Assembly: GCA_002297545.1 (NCBI GenBank)
Contig: DBLZ01000042.1
Span: 951 to 64,950, forward strand
From: Prevotellaceae bacterium UBA711
Lineage (GTDB): Bacteria > Bacteroidota > Bacteroidia > Bacteroidales > Bacteroidaceae
Direction of reading: 5' to 3'
Length of the DNA stretch: 64,000 nucleotides
The first letter of the stretch is position 1. Each line of letters begins with the position of its first letter. The position numbers and the translations under genes were made by a program. Shown here piece by piece: positions 9,525 to 19,078 of the stretch. The notes beneath the pieces were generated by a model, which was not told the DNA's origin, made no database searches, and worked only from the letters and a program-made list of their open reading frames with translations.

Positions 9525-10283
9525 TTACCACACTCTTTTCTTGGATGCCGTGATATACAAATGTCCCTTTGCCGGGTTGACAACGCGTCTTCCCATAAGG
9601 TCGTACACAGCCTCGCGCTGACATTTGTCCGATGTCACTCCATCTATGCCGGTTACAAGTTTGTCAAAATTTGCTTTGGAGAATATAAGTCTGTCGCCAT
9701 CGTAGCACTCTGACAGGTATCTTACACTGCCATCTGTCACGATTGTTCCGCAGGTGATATAATCAAGGTTTGGAGAGCCTATTCCCTCTATCCAGTAGCC
9801 CTCTCCCGCATCGCTATAGTCACGATACTTTGTAATGAGAACACGCCGGTCTATACCCTCTATACAATATGTCCTTTCGTCTGCAATTATCATGGCAGGT
9901 ATCTCAACATCATCGTTTGATTCATTGTCAAGGTATGGAACTACCGGATAAAAGACGTCACCTGAATGCAGGCTGAAATCCATCAATGGCCAGACTTTGC
10001 CATCTTCATCGAGACTATAGATTAGTCCATTATCTTCGTATTGAACGAACTTCCAAATATCATGGTCATCGTCCAAAGTTTCCCCGCAGAGAATTGTAGC
10101 ATTGGCACCATTGATAACAGTGTCACCGACAACAGATATTTTCCAATAATAATCATTACATGGCATAAGCGTGTTTTTGTTATGATATATCCACGTTTTG
10201 CCCGGAGTATATAGCTTCTGCTGAGCTTGGATGCATAGACCGGCAGACAGAAGCATCATGACGATAATTGCAATTTGTTTCAT
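9525..10283 (-). CDS. Secreted protein with C-terminal sorting-like tail
   Basis: 252 residues. It starts at the ATG at 10281-10283, which opens a signal peptide (MKQIAIIVMMLLSAGLCIQA) with cleavage expected after AQA; the frame stays open 16 codons further up but those are Ser/Gln-rich and implausible. The body is beta-rich and unassigned. The last about 30 residues (AVYDLMGRRVVNPAKGHLYI) resemble the C-terminal module seen in many secreted Bacteroidales proteins and related to type IX secretion sorting domains. Whether this host has a type IX system cannot be seen here. Confidence 0.65.
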   Translation of the reverse strand: MKQIAIIVMMLLSAGLCIQAQQKLYTPGKTWIYHNKNTLMPCNDYYWKISVVGDTVINGANATILCGETLDDDHDIWKFVQYEDNGLIYSLDEDGKVWPLMDFSLHSGDVFYPVVPYLDNESNDDVEIPAMIIADERTYCIEGIDRRVLITKYRDYSDAGEGYWIEGIGSPNLDYITCGTIVTDGSVRYLSECYDGDRLIFSKANFDKLVTGIDGVTSDKCQREAVYDLMGRRVVNPAKGHLYITASKKRVW

Positions 10284-10851
10284 AGTTGTTGATGTTAAGG
10301 TTAAACTTTGAGATTGCAACTGTGACTGCAAAAATACAAAAATATATCAAACAATTGTGTAAGTTATCTATTTTTCATAGAAATACTCTATATTTCTTAT
10401 CATGAGGCTATTATTATAGGTAGCTCTAAGCCGTTAATCATAGTTTGCAAATAAAAACAAGAAGATACTCATTATCCTTCATAAGTTAGGTTTCCATTTC
10501 GTTCTTATAGTACCGTTTAGTAGAAAGTATTGCGAACTATGTCGAGACAAAACAGAAAGCAATACAGCATATATAAAGACTAAACGCTTGAAAAGGCAAT
10601 TACAAAGCACTCCCCCCATTGTCGGTCTAATGAACAGTTTTCCTCTATAAACAGAACAGACCACCCAATCCATTCCGGTAACAAACGTTGATTTAGGGTT
10701 AAATAGAGAATGATTTTTACCGGACAGGCGTTATTATCAGGCCGAAAGGGGGCTTAGCCACTATCAAAATCAGCAAGAACAAGGCATTAAAGTCATTTAC
10801 CGGACACCAATGATGGCGTGTAGCCGCTTCTTGTAGCAACGACGCAAAATA

Positions 10852-10926
10852 AACCGGTTTATTCCATCAAATGAACCGGTTTATTCTGCACAAAGAACCG
10901 GTTTATTCAATTGAACAAACCGGTTT
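10852..10926. repeat. Four AACCGGTT palindromes at exact 22-bp spacing
   Basis: AACCGGTTT occurs at 10852, 10874, 10896 and 10918. Each core is self-complementary, three continue as ATTC, and the spacing is exactly 22 bp, about two helical turns, so all face the same side of the DNA. It sits in the 815-base gap 10284-11098. The rest of that gap shows no credible gene. It could be an array of regulator sites or a short tandem repeat. Confidence 0.7.
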
Positions 10927-10938
10927 TTGCATTCACTC

Positions 10939-10964
10939 GGCCATGGAATGTGCTTTCCATGGCC
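10939..10964. repeat. Hairpin just after the AACCGGTT array
   Basis: GGCCATGGAA (10939-10948) and its complement (10955-10964) form a 10-bp perfect stem with a 6-nt loop. It has no T-run, so it is not clearly a terminator. Confidence 0.4.
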
Positions 10965-11098
10965 ATGGGGCGTGCGCTCCACGACCACGGAGAATATGCC
11001 GAAACCACACGTCAACCACCTTGGAGCTCCAATATGGAATGGAGTCCAACGCTGCAACTTTGGGGCGAGTACAGGCAGACATGCCCCTTCGCAAATGG

Positions 11099-12013
11099 TC
11101 ACCTTCCACCCTTTGCCTTGGGGGTGAACCTATACCTGAACGTCAACGTTGCATATTGATGTAGGAAGCGTTCGCCACCCTCGGTGTGGGTGGTGGCAGT
11201 GATGTCGGCATAGACATGCTTCTGGTTGTTGAGGAGGTCATGACCATAGAGTATCAGCTCAGCACGGTTCTGCATGAAGGAGAAGTCCACCTGTGCATTC
11301 AGCAACACCTGGCTACCGTTCAGGATGGCAGAGTCATACCCACGGTCGAGAATGTACCGGGGCGAGAGGGTAAACTTCCACTGTCCCAGCTTGTAGCGCA
11401 GTCGCAACTCCGTGGTATAGTTGAACAAGTTGCGCGTGGTCTGGGCCGGGTCGCTATAGGAATGACGGTTCCACCGAAAAGTATGGAACGAATAGGCCAG
11501 CCAGTCGCCGCCGGTGTACATGAGCGCAAGTTTGTCCTGCAGCAGCGACTGTCCATGACGGTTGTACGTCATGCCCGTGGCATCGTCCACTATGGTCATG
11601 ATACCATAGCGCCCGTCATACGTTCCTGAGACGACATTGCTCAGCATCAGCTCCTTGGCCGGGTTGCACTCGTAGGAAAGGCGTGCACTCCACACGTCGC
11701 CACCGCGCACGTTGCGCTTCTGTTCGGTGTAGGCACCTACATGTGAATCGTAGTGCAGGACGGTGGCAATGGGGTCAATGCTCCGTTGATAATTGAACGA
11801 GAATGACAAGGCCTGACTGTGCTTTGCCCGCATCATGGAGAACTGCAGTCCTATGTCGATTGTATAGGACTTTTCCAGGTCGGGATTGCCCTTGCGTATG
11901 TACAGAGGATTAGTATTGTCGGTGTAGGCTATGCAGTCCATAATGTCGGCAGGTTTTATAATCCGCAAAACGAAATGTTCACGCGTTTTGAAACGAAACG
12001 TATATTTTATCAA
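11099..12013 (-). pseudogene. 3' fragment of an outer-membrane beta-barrel protein, split by the prophage
   Basis: About 300 residues that form the C-terminal strands of a TonB-receptor-like/OMP beta-barrel protein. The segment DNTNPLYIRKGNPDLEKSY is the conserved turn of this Bacteroidales family, and alternating aromatic strands run to the C-terminus. The frame begins only with a TTG at 12013 in AT-rich sequence and has no signal peptide or plug. The matching N-terminal two thirds lie at 52053-53939 in the same orientation, beyond the prophage. The rescued frame is therefore not a functional gene. Confidence 0.8.
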
Positions 12014-12019
12014 AACGAA
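11968..12019. repeat. Three AAACGAA repeats, 22-23 bp apart, at the left prophage junction
   Basis: AAACGAA at 11968, 11991 and 12013. The outer copies sit in near-identical 12-mers (CAAAACGAAATG at 11967 and CAAAACGAAGTG at 12012, give or take one base). A copy in reverse orientation (TTCGTTTT) occurs at the other end near 51996. Mu transposases bind 22-bp end sites, so these are candidates, though part of the set may be host coding sequence. Confidence 0.4.
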
Positions 12020-12088
12020 GTGTACCGCTGAGGGATATTCTGACTTTCAAAAATCGAACGACTTACGTCGGTATTTGTATTACATTTG

Positions 12089-12119
12089 AACGGCATCCGA
12101 ACACAATTCGGGTGCCGTT
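12089..12119 (-). terminator. Hairpin after the giant fibre gene
   Basis: AACGGCATCCGA (12089-12100) pairs with TCGGGTGCCGTT (12108-12119) around a 7-nt loop, with one G-T wobble. It lies 31 bases beyond the stop of the leftward tail operon. Confidence 0.65.
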
Positions 12120-12149
12120 CTTCTTTCTATTTGTCGCTTTGCTCCAGCT

Positions 12150-15100
12150 TTACGCTACTTCGACTATCGCCTTATACGCGACCACGCTTTCGGCCTTCAC
12201 GATTTTGCCGCGGAAGGCGAGACGCGACCCCATATTCGTGTTAGCGAACGACGCATCATAACCCGCATTCACGCACAACACACCGCCACTCGGGTACGCG
12301 CTGGTGACGCTACGGTAAACCGCACGCGCTGAGGATAAGCCTATCAAGTACTTGTCTCCATAGTAGGTAGAGCTACTGCCGTTGACAGTACCTACAGGAA
12401 CTACATCCATGTATTTGCCATGGTAGACTGCCGTTATCCACTGGTCATTGGCGGTCTTACCCTGGACCATACGTGTGGTGCCGTCGGGCATCCATATACG
12501 CCATTTGCCGACATTGCCACTGTCGTTGGGTAGGTCTACATTGTCCATCATGTCGCACTTGTGACCGTATATATCTTCGTAACCGAGACAGCTGATATTG
12601 TTGACCTGGGTCACTGTCGTCCTGCCGAAATCTTCCTTGATCAGATACCATGCGTATTGGTGGACTACACCATCTACCATGCTGTTGGTGATGCCGTGGT
12701 CTATGGCGTAGGCTTCATCAAAGCCAATGGTATCCTGCATGCCGTATTTGGCCGTGCCGCCGGTAATCCTGCTATTGGTATTAGAGCCTGCGCCGCACTG
12801 CTCCTGGCTATTTCTGCGGCCATACTTGGCATAGAACAGGTTGGCTATACGAGAATGCATCATGGCGTCTATTTGCTGCATGCCTCTGCTCACGCTGTAG
12901 TAGTGGAAGTCGGTCCATGTCATGCTGGCGGCTGTACTGCCGCCACTGATGACGGCACGGAGCGTGGTACCTACTAAGCTGGAGCCAACTATGGCACACA
13001 TATGTTCGTCATAGGCTACCCAGTCGGGTTCCATATCCTCTATCCTGTCGCTGTTGCTCAGTACTACTTTGTCAAACTCTGCCGTGTTCAGAATGGAAAA
13101 ATGGAGCAGTACGGAATTCTTTGGCACATCTGATATGATGTACATACCAGGTTCAAATTTGCAACCCAATATGGGCACAATGACCGTATCCACTACCCTA
13201 CCCTCTGCATCGGTAAAGACACTGCCCACAAGGTTGGTACCGGGTACTGTCGGGAAACGTACCCTCTTATGTACTGAGACATCCACCTTGCAGACGGAAT
13301 AGATGCTGTCTGTACTTATAGAGTCCATTATGGTAGCTTTACCGGCCATGACCTTCTTTCCAGGAATGTAGCCTCCACTCAACTTCTTAATGTCATCCAA
13401 TGTCAATACCGTGGCTTCAGGAATCGCCGGCATCCTGTCTTTGGAATTGGCGCTGAAACAACTATAGTGCTTATTTCTAAGATAGTCATTGATACCCTTT
13501 CCCCAGTAGAACGGTTCGTACATCATAAAGTCGCCTTCACTGCCATCCAGCCTGGCCGGTGTGCCATCTGTATAGTAGTTAGAGTTGGTGTCATCCAACG
13601 GACTGTAGGTCATCTCGCCGTCCAAATTATTCATTATGGTATCCACGCCTACCATCTTCACGTTGCGTGTGGAGGCTTTCCTTGTAACCTTGGCCAGGAC
13701 ACGGTGGCGCTTCTTCAGTATGGCCGAGATGTGACCACTTGGCACGTACTCTGTGCCACTGTTGCTGCCAGTGCCGTTGTCAAGATTGGTGACATTAGCG
13801 TCATCGGTAATACTGTCGTCAAACTCTATCATAGTGTACTCGGGCAACACGATATTCAACTCGTCATAGTGAGCCGTCCATTTGGCAAGGTCTTCGTCTG
13901 AGGGATACCGATTAAGCCTGTATGTTCCTATTAGCTTGCATTCAGGCGTGAAGTTACTCTTTGCATCCACTCCTCCTGCGGTCATATACCTATTAAGCAG
14001 CGTGCCGTCTCCTTCCATATCCACACCGGTGATACGCATGTTCTTTATGTTGGCACACCTGCCCAGCAACGTCTGCCAGTCAAGATTTGGACATCCGGCG
14101 AAGATGAATGTACCGATATTGGCATAGCTCTCTATCAAAAGGCCATCTGGTTTCAGTTGGGCAAGATACTCCAGCCTCAACGCTGTAAGCGTGCGTGGCA
14201 AGTATGCAGTGGCCAACGGGGCGCCATGGGCGAAGTTCACACTCTCAACCTCAGTACCTCCTGCGTCAAGGAACTCCAGCTTATTTTGGTTACTCAAGTC
14301 AAGTTCTTTGGATGTGCTGCTGCCCGTCTTGGCATGCTTCTGGTTTCTGACATTGAGCCTGCGCAGAGACCTGCAGGAATCTATGACAAGCCACCAGCCT
14401 GTAGAACCGCCGGTCTTTGCTTCCAGGTTCAGTTCACGCAACACCTTGCATTTGCCAAGGTCCAAGCCGTTCTTGAGGTGTTCGGCTGCGTCTGTCATGT
14501 CAAGGACCTCCATGCGGCTTGCGCCATAGAGCCTGACGGGGTCGTTCACCGTAAGGTTACGTGTGATACTCAAGTCTGCGGTCTCGCCTTCCTGTACGAT
14601 ACCTGTGTTGGCTATGTTGGGCGAATTATTCGTTCCGTAGCCAAAGGCGTAAACCTCGTTGGCGGTGATACGTATCACATCAGCATCATCGGAGGCGGAA
14701 CGGGACAAGTACATGTCCACGTTGTCGGAGGTAAAGGTGCTTGTGCCGTACTTTGCGTCCAACAAGGCAAAACGGTTACGGATGAAGAACTCCCGGTGTG
14801 CCCTGTTGGAACCTTGCAGAGCGTATATGAACGGCCATACCTTGCCGTACATCTCCTGAATGGCAGGACGGATGTACTTTATCTCGCCAGACTTGTTGAA
14901 GGCTCTATCCGACCAGTTGCCTGCCTGCTCGTTGTTGAACATGTCAAGCACGCGTTCATCTGTCATCACGCCACGGAGGTTGTTAGCCAGGCGTCTGAGG
15001 TCTTCCTGCAGGTTGGCCAGGACGAGGTTCCAAAGCCAGCTGTCCCTGCCCTCGAAGGCATACTTGGCGGCCTCGGCATCATAGGTGTCGCGGTCTGTGG

Positions 15101-18100
15101 TGTACTGATATACGAGGAAACAGTCATTACGCTTGCCCAACTGTGTGTCACCATCGTAATAGGTAATGTACCACTTCAATCCGTCCCAGGTACGGAGCAT
15201 CATGTTCTTGGCACGCTGGTCCACAGAGAGGTAGTAGTCGGTCCATAGATAGTATGTCAGGATGAAGTCCTTGTCAAAGTACTGGTCTATCTCGTCCTTG
15301 AATTTCTGGCTGACGAAGGTGGACAGGTCATTGGAGTCGGCTCCAGCGGGCACACAATTCCTTATCCATCCGAACAAACGCCTTACAGCATTACGTTGAG
15401 CTTCGGTCAGGCCAGCCCATTTCACGTCGTCCGGGTAATTCGTTTCCAGCCCGGCATCGAAATTGGCCGCCACATCATCATCACTGTCGCTTTGGAACAA
15501 GCACAGTTTCTCACCGTTGTTCAACGTCTCAAAGGTCATGGGCATGGACGGATTGAAGCCGCTGACATTCGTCATGCCGAACAAATCCTCGCTCTTGGAC
15601 TTTTCATTGTTAAAATTATACTGGCCGTAATACTCGCTTTCCCCATCCACGGTCTCGGCACAGAATACGTCTATGGGGAAACCATCTATGGCTGTCCTGA
15701 CGTTAATGGCGGACAACTGATTGCCTCCGTTCTCATACTGGTGACGCTGCGGAGGGGTGAGCAGTCCAAGTTCCTTCATGGAATCATTGAATAGCTTGGC
15801 TCCACCGGTATTCATGGACATGGAACTGTCGGAATAGTCTGACTTCAACGTATACAGATTCATAGGGATTGCTCCGGGGCGCATGGGGTACCTGTTCTCC
15901 CCGTAAGGGTCCTTCACACCGTTTACGGTGAAGCTGAGGAGTTCACCGCCTTTGGCGTAGTAGATGCGGATGTTCTTGCTCGGGTACTTAGTAGACGATG
16001 TTCCCTGTATGCGGATGTAGCAGTCCCGCAGGACGAAATCATACTCTTTGCCAAACGGGGAGTAGAAATACACGTCGGCCTTGAAGTCGGTCTTCTTGTT
16101 GTTCTCAGCATACACGTCATCCAGCTTGTTTTTGCGAACAATGCGGAGGACGCCCTTGCCCTTGGCACGCAGTTTGTCGATATCCACACCACCCTTGTCT
16201 CCAAGGATGTCGTTATCATCAAAGAGCGTCATCATCTCATCAGAACTTTCGGCATCAACTATGCGGTTGTCAAGCTCCTCGTCATCAGATATGGCACGAT
16301 TGTAGATGCGGATGCTGCGTATCTCCACATCTGCCTCCGAACTATCTATGACAATACTCTGCGGTACGTCTTGGGCGAAATTGAATGAGGTATCATACAC
16401 GTCAGCACCTGTCCTGTTGCCGTCCACATAGATGTGCATGAGCCTGTTGTCGTCACGGGTACAGACAGTGAAGGCTACCTTCATCCAACGGTCGGAGACA
16501 TAGTTGGTGCCCAGCTTTATTTCACGTGTCACAAGTTCATCGTCCTCGTTGGTGTAGTCCACGGTCTGTCCTGTCTTGAAACTTGCGTTCTCGGCGGTAA
16601 AGAGTAGCCCCTTGCCGTCGTGGATGCAGCTGACCACATTGGCGCTGCGCTTCATGACGTTGCTCACCTTCATGGTCATCTCTATTGTGATGCCAGTAGA
16701 CTTGATATCGGAAGCAAAGGGCTTGTAGTCTATCGTGGCTTTGGCCCCGTTGGTGAGCCTGAGGCTCCCGCCCGTCCATCCGTTGGAGTTCCAGTCAAAG
16801 TCCTCGAATATGGTCTTGATGCCATTGGACTCCCATCGCGCTGGGTCACTTTCGCTGTTGCTGCGTCCGGCCGCATCAAACTTGGCTATTATGCCGTACA
16901 GAGCCTCCGACAGGTCTATGCTACTATCCTTAACGTCAATGTTCAGGGTATAGCTTTTCGAACCGACCTTCATCATGAGGGTGTTGGTACCCTTGGAAGT
17001 GAAGCGGTTAATATACTTCTGCATCTGACGCGGGGCATTGATGGTACTGGTATGCTTGCCGTTAAGGTACACATCTACTTTAGCCGGGGTAGCCGCAGGG
17101 TCGTAAGCAATGTAGTCAAAGCTCATCTGCTCGTACTGGGCTGCAGTGAGAACAGGGGGGATATGTGCGGATTCAAGTATCCTGCTTAACGTGTCAGTAT
17201 ACTTTATACCTATAAAGGGGGCATTCTGCCCGGCCTTGAGGATGTCAATGTAAATGCTGTCGCTCTTCAGGCCGTTGCGCTCAGCTACAAGCTGGACGGA
17301 ATGCCAACCGGGGGTGAGGGACGAGCCGTTGATGGAGAACGACCCATTGACCGTGCCACTCTTGTTGATGGTCTGCGATATTGGTGTTGTCGCCCCGTCC
17401 AAATACATGGACACGTCTTTCGTTCCGCTGCCTGTTATCGTAAAGGGTATCTCTATGATGTCGGAACTTTTGTATCCACCTCCAGAAATGGTGTCGGCAA
17501 GGTTGTAGCTGCTCGTCAACGTCAAGGTTATCACGTTGATGCTGGTATAGGCCTGCTTGGTCTGCCTGGTGCCGTCTTCCGTAGTAACGTTGGCCTTTAC
17601 ATATATGTCAGTGGTGCCTACAAGAAGATAGTCGGATATATCAAGGTGGTATGTGCCTGCGCTTACGCCCTTGATAGTCTGCTCGTATGTAGTGGTAGTA
17701 CCACGGCTAACAATGATTGTGAGATCGGCCTTGATGCCGGTGGCATCTCCTTCGGAGTTTACGTGGTTATAAGTATAAGCCAGTTCTGCATGTCCGCCTT
17801 CCTTCACCTGCGCCTTATCAAGGGCTGCTGTCAGGATGATACGGCTTGCCGTGGTACCACCACTGCCACCACCGCCAGTGAACTCCGCAGATGCTATGAC
17901 GCCGCCCTGCTTGTTCAAGATGTTCAGGGTGTTCTTGTCACCGTCAGGGATGACCTCAACTCCTCCCACTGCAGCATCCCCTATTTCCTTAATCCTACGA
18001 GTAACAACTGCATTCTGCACAGGATTGGTGCTGTCTTCGTCAAGACTCTCGTCCACCTGTACCTGGTCTATTCTGAGAGACACGTTACCGTCCGCATCCG

Positions 18101-19040
18101 GGGATACCTCCTCTCCGTTGAGAGAGATGGACTTTATCTTGCCGCCGCCATACTCTTCCCAACTGGCAGGGATGAGAAAACTGGATATATCACTGCCCAC
18201 AAAGCGATAGTCCTTCCATTTGCCCGCACTCTCCTCAAAGGTGATTATCATACCAGGCTTGTCCTCGTCATCAATACCGGCATCTACCAACGCTGCGATG
18301 GCGCTGTCCTTGGTATAGTAGCCTTCGACAAGCGGTTGCTCGGAGGTCACGTTGTAGAAACCACTGCCGGAACCACTACTGCAGAATTCTACAAGTGTTC
18401 CCTCATTATCATCCCACACATAGCCTGTGCCACCCAAAAGATATACCTTGTCCTTCTGTATGCTGTCTTTGCTTTCATTAAGATACAGGTCTACAGTGGG
18501 CCAATCCAGATGGTACTCCACTCCTGTTGCTCCGTCTGTCCGGCAGGCAAAAAGCTTCTTAGCCTGTACATAGACTATACTACCACCATCAGGTGCTGCT
18601 GTCATGGCCAGTTGGGCATCTGGAACCATCTCATCAAACCTTGCTGTGGTTCCGCCCTCCGCCATACTTATACGGCTGTCATATCGGCCAATGTTTGAAG
18701 CAGCCTCGTTGGCCGCTTCAGTTGCCTCCAATGCCGTCTGAGCAGCCCGAGAGGCCGTATCGGCTGCCGACTCCGCAACGCCAGAGGCCTGGATGGCCAT
18801 CTCGGAGGATGTATTCGCATTCTTCGCTGCTGCATTAGCCACTCCTGCTGCATCGGTGGCAGGCTTTGACAATAGCGACAACGGTGCCAGTACAAGGCTG
18901 TCACCCTGCATGGCTGGAAGGCCGGTAAGTCCATTCAATGATGTGGCCACGCCCAACTCCTTTATGTCTGTACTCTCTGCTTTGATGTCATTGAGAATCT
19001 CTTTCTTAATGTCGTTCTTCTCTTGTTCGGTTAGTGCCAT
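12150..19040 (-). CDS. Giant tail fibre/receptor-binding protein, DGR target
   Basis: 2296 residues, probably the distal adhesin. In order: a charged N-terminal helix, an Ala-rich coiled coil (about 60-120), several Ig-like/beta repeats (about 400-700), a LamG/concanavalin-like domain (about 720-915), a CotH-kinase-like region (about 990-1330, with QGTSSTKYPSKNIRI and YYDGDTQLGKRND), a leucine-rich segment (about 1525-1625), and a C-terminal lectin-like domain whose last 60 residues hold the variable repeat (residues about 2237-2274) and a conserved GSRLAFRG. Codons altered relative to the template become V, T, S, Y, C, G and F. Start at ATG 19040; the frame is open to 19094 but that overlaps the previous gene. 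Confidence 0.9.
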   Translation of the reverse strand: MALTEQEKNDIKKEILNDIKAESTDIKELGVATSLNGLTGLPAMQGDSLVLAPLSLLSKPATDAAGVANAAAKNANTSSEMAIQASGVAESAADTASRAAQTALEATEAANEAASNIGRYDSRISMAEGGTTARFDEMVPDAQLAMTAAPDGGSIVYVQAKKLFACRTDGATGVEYHLDWPTVDLYLNESKDSIQKDKVYLLGGTGYVWDDNEGTLVEFCSSGSGSGFYNVTSEQPLVEGYYTKDSAIAALVDAGIDDEDKPGMIITFEESAGKWKDYRFVGSDISSFLIPASWEEYGGGKIKSISLNGEEVSPDADGNVSLRIDQVQVDESLDEDSTNPVQNAVVTRRIKEIGDAAVGGVEVIPDGDKNTLNILNKQGGVIASAEFTGGGGSGGTTASRIILTAALDKAQVKEGGHAELAYTYNHVNSEGDATGIKADLTIIVSRGTTTTYEQTIKGVSAGTYHLDISDYLLVGTTDIYVKANVTTEDGTRQTKQAYTSINVITLTLTSSYNLADTISGGGYKSSDIIEIPFTITGSGTKDVSMYLDGATTPISQTINKSGTVNGSFSINGSSLTPGWHSVQLVAERNGLKSDSIYIDILKAGQNAPFIGIKYTDTLSRILESAHIPPVLTAAQYEQMSFDYIAYDPAATPAKVDVYLNGKHTSTINAPRQMQKYINRFTSKGTNTLMMKVGSKSYTLNIDVKDSSIDLSEALYGIIAKFDAAGRSNSESDPARWESNGIKTIFEDFDWNSNGWTGGSLRLTNGAKATIDYKPFASDIKSTGITIEMTMKVSNVMKRSANVVSCIHDGKGLLFTAENASFKTGQTVDYTNEDDELVTREIKLGTNYVSDRWMKVAFTVCTRDDNRLMHIYVDGNRTGADVYDTSFNFAQDVPQSIVIDSSEADVEIRSIRIYNRAISDDEELDNRIVDAESSDEMMTLFDDNDILGDKGGVDIDKLRAKGKGVLRIVRKNKLDDVYAENNKKTDFKADVYFYSPFGKEYDFVLRDCYIRIQGTSSTKYPSKNIRIYYAKGGELLSFTVNGVKDPYGENRYPMRPGAIPMNLYTLKSDYSDSSMSMNTGGAKLFNDSMKELGLLTPPQRHQYENGGNQLSAINVRTAIDGFPIDVFCAETVDGESEYYGQYNFNNEKSKSEDLFGMTNVSGFNPSMPMTFETLNNGEKLCLFQSDSDDDVAANFDAGLETNYPDDVKWAGLTEAQRNAVRRLFGWIRNCVPAGADSNDLSTFVSQKFKDEIDQYFDKDFILTYYLWTDYYLSVDQRAKNMMLRTWDGLKWYITYYDGDTQLGKRNDCFLVYQYTTDRDTYDAEAAKYAFEGRDSWLWNLVLANLQEDLRRLANNLRGVMTDERVLDMFNNEQAGNWSDRAFNKSGEIKYIRPAIQEMYGKVWPFIYALQGSNRAHREFFIRNRFALLDAKYGTSTFTSDNVDMYLSRSASDDADVIRITANEVYAFGYGTNNSPNIANTGIVQEGETADLSITRNLTVNDPVRLYGASRMEVLDMTDAAEHLKNGLDLGKCKVLRELNLEAKTGGSTGWWLVIDSCRSLRRLNVRNQKHAKTGSSTSKELDLSNQNKLEFLDAGGTEVESVNFAHGAPLATAYLPRTLTALRLEYLAQLKPDGLLIESYANIGTFIFAGCPNLDWQTLLGRCANIKNMRITGVDMEGDGTLLNRYMTAGGVDAKSNFTPECKLIGTYRLNRYPSDEDLAKWTAHYDELNIVLPEYTMIEFDDSITDDANVTNLDNGTGSNSGTEYVPSGHISAILKKRHRVLAKVTRKASTRNVKMVGVDTIMNNLDGEMTYSPLDDTNSNYYTDGTPARLDGSEGDFMMYEPFYWGKGINDYLRNKHYSCFSANSKDRMPAIPEATVLTLDDIKKLSGGYIPGKKVMAGKATIMDSISTDSIYSVCKVDVSVHKRVRFPTVPGTNLVGSVFTDAEGRVVDTVIVPILGCKFEPGMYIISDVPKNSVLLHFSILNTAEFDKVVLSNSDRIEDMEPDWVAYDEHMCAIVGSSLVGTTLRAVISGGSTAASMTWTDFHYYSVSRGMQQIDAMMHSRIANLFYAKYGRRNSQEQCGAGSNTNSRITGGTAKYGMQDTIGFDEAYAIDHGITNSMVDGVVHQYAWYLIKEDFGRTTVTQVNNISCLGYEDIYGHKCDMMDNVDLPNDSGNVGKWRIWMPDGTTRMVQGKTANDQWITAVYHGKYMDVVPVGTVNGSSSTYYGDKYLIGLSSARAVYRSVTSAYPSGGVLCVNAGYDASFANTNMGSRLAFRGKIVKAESVVAYKAIVEVA
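12217..12329 (-). repeat. DGR variable repeat (VR)
   Basis: 113 bp aligning without gaps to the template repeat at 38467-38579. Hand count: 24 differences, of which 12 fall on the 26 template adenines (46%) and 12 on the other 87 bases (14%). The 3' 14 bases GGGTCGCGTCTCGC are identical and correspond to the initiation-of-mutagenic-homing end. Confidence 0.92.
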
Positions 19041-19078
19041 AATTGTATATGTGATATAATCATTTGTATTGATCTTGG

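Noticed and set aside
10479..10673. Leftward 64-codon frame in the gap before the receptor fragment
   Set aside because: No promoter, no motif and AT-rich random-looking composition.
10852..10926. CRISPR array
   Set aside because: Repeat core is only 8-12 bp, spacers about 10-14 bp, and no cas genes are nearby.
14157..15248. Long rightward frame of 363 codons inside the fibre gene
   Set aside because: Cys/Val/His-rich antisense reading of the long fibre gene, no motif.
17301..18698. Rightward frame of 465 codons inside the fibre gene
   Set aside because: Antisense shadow of the leftward gene; composition not protein-like.
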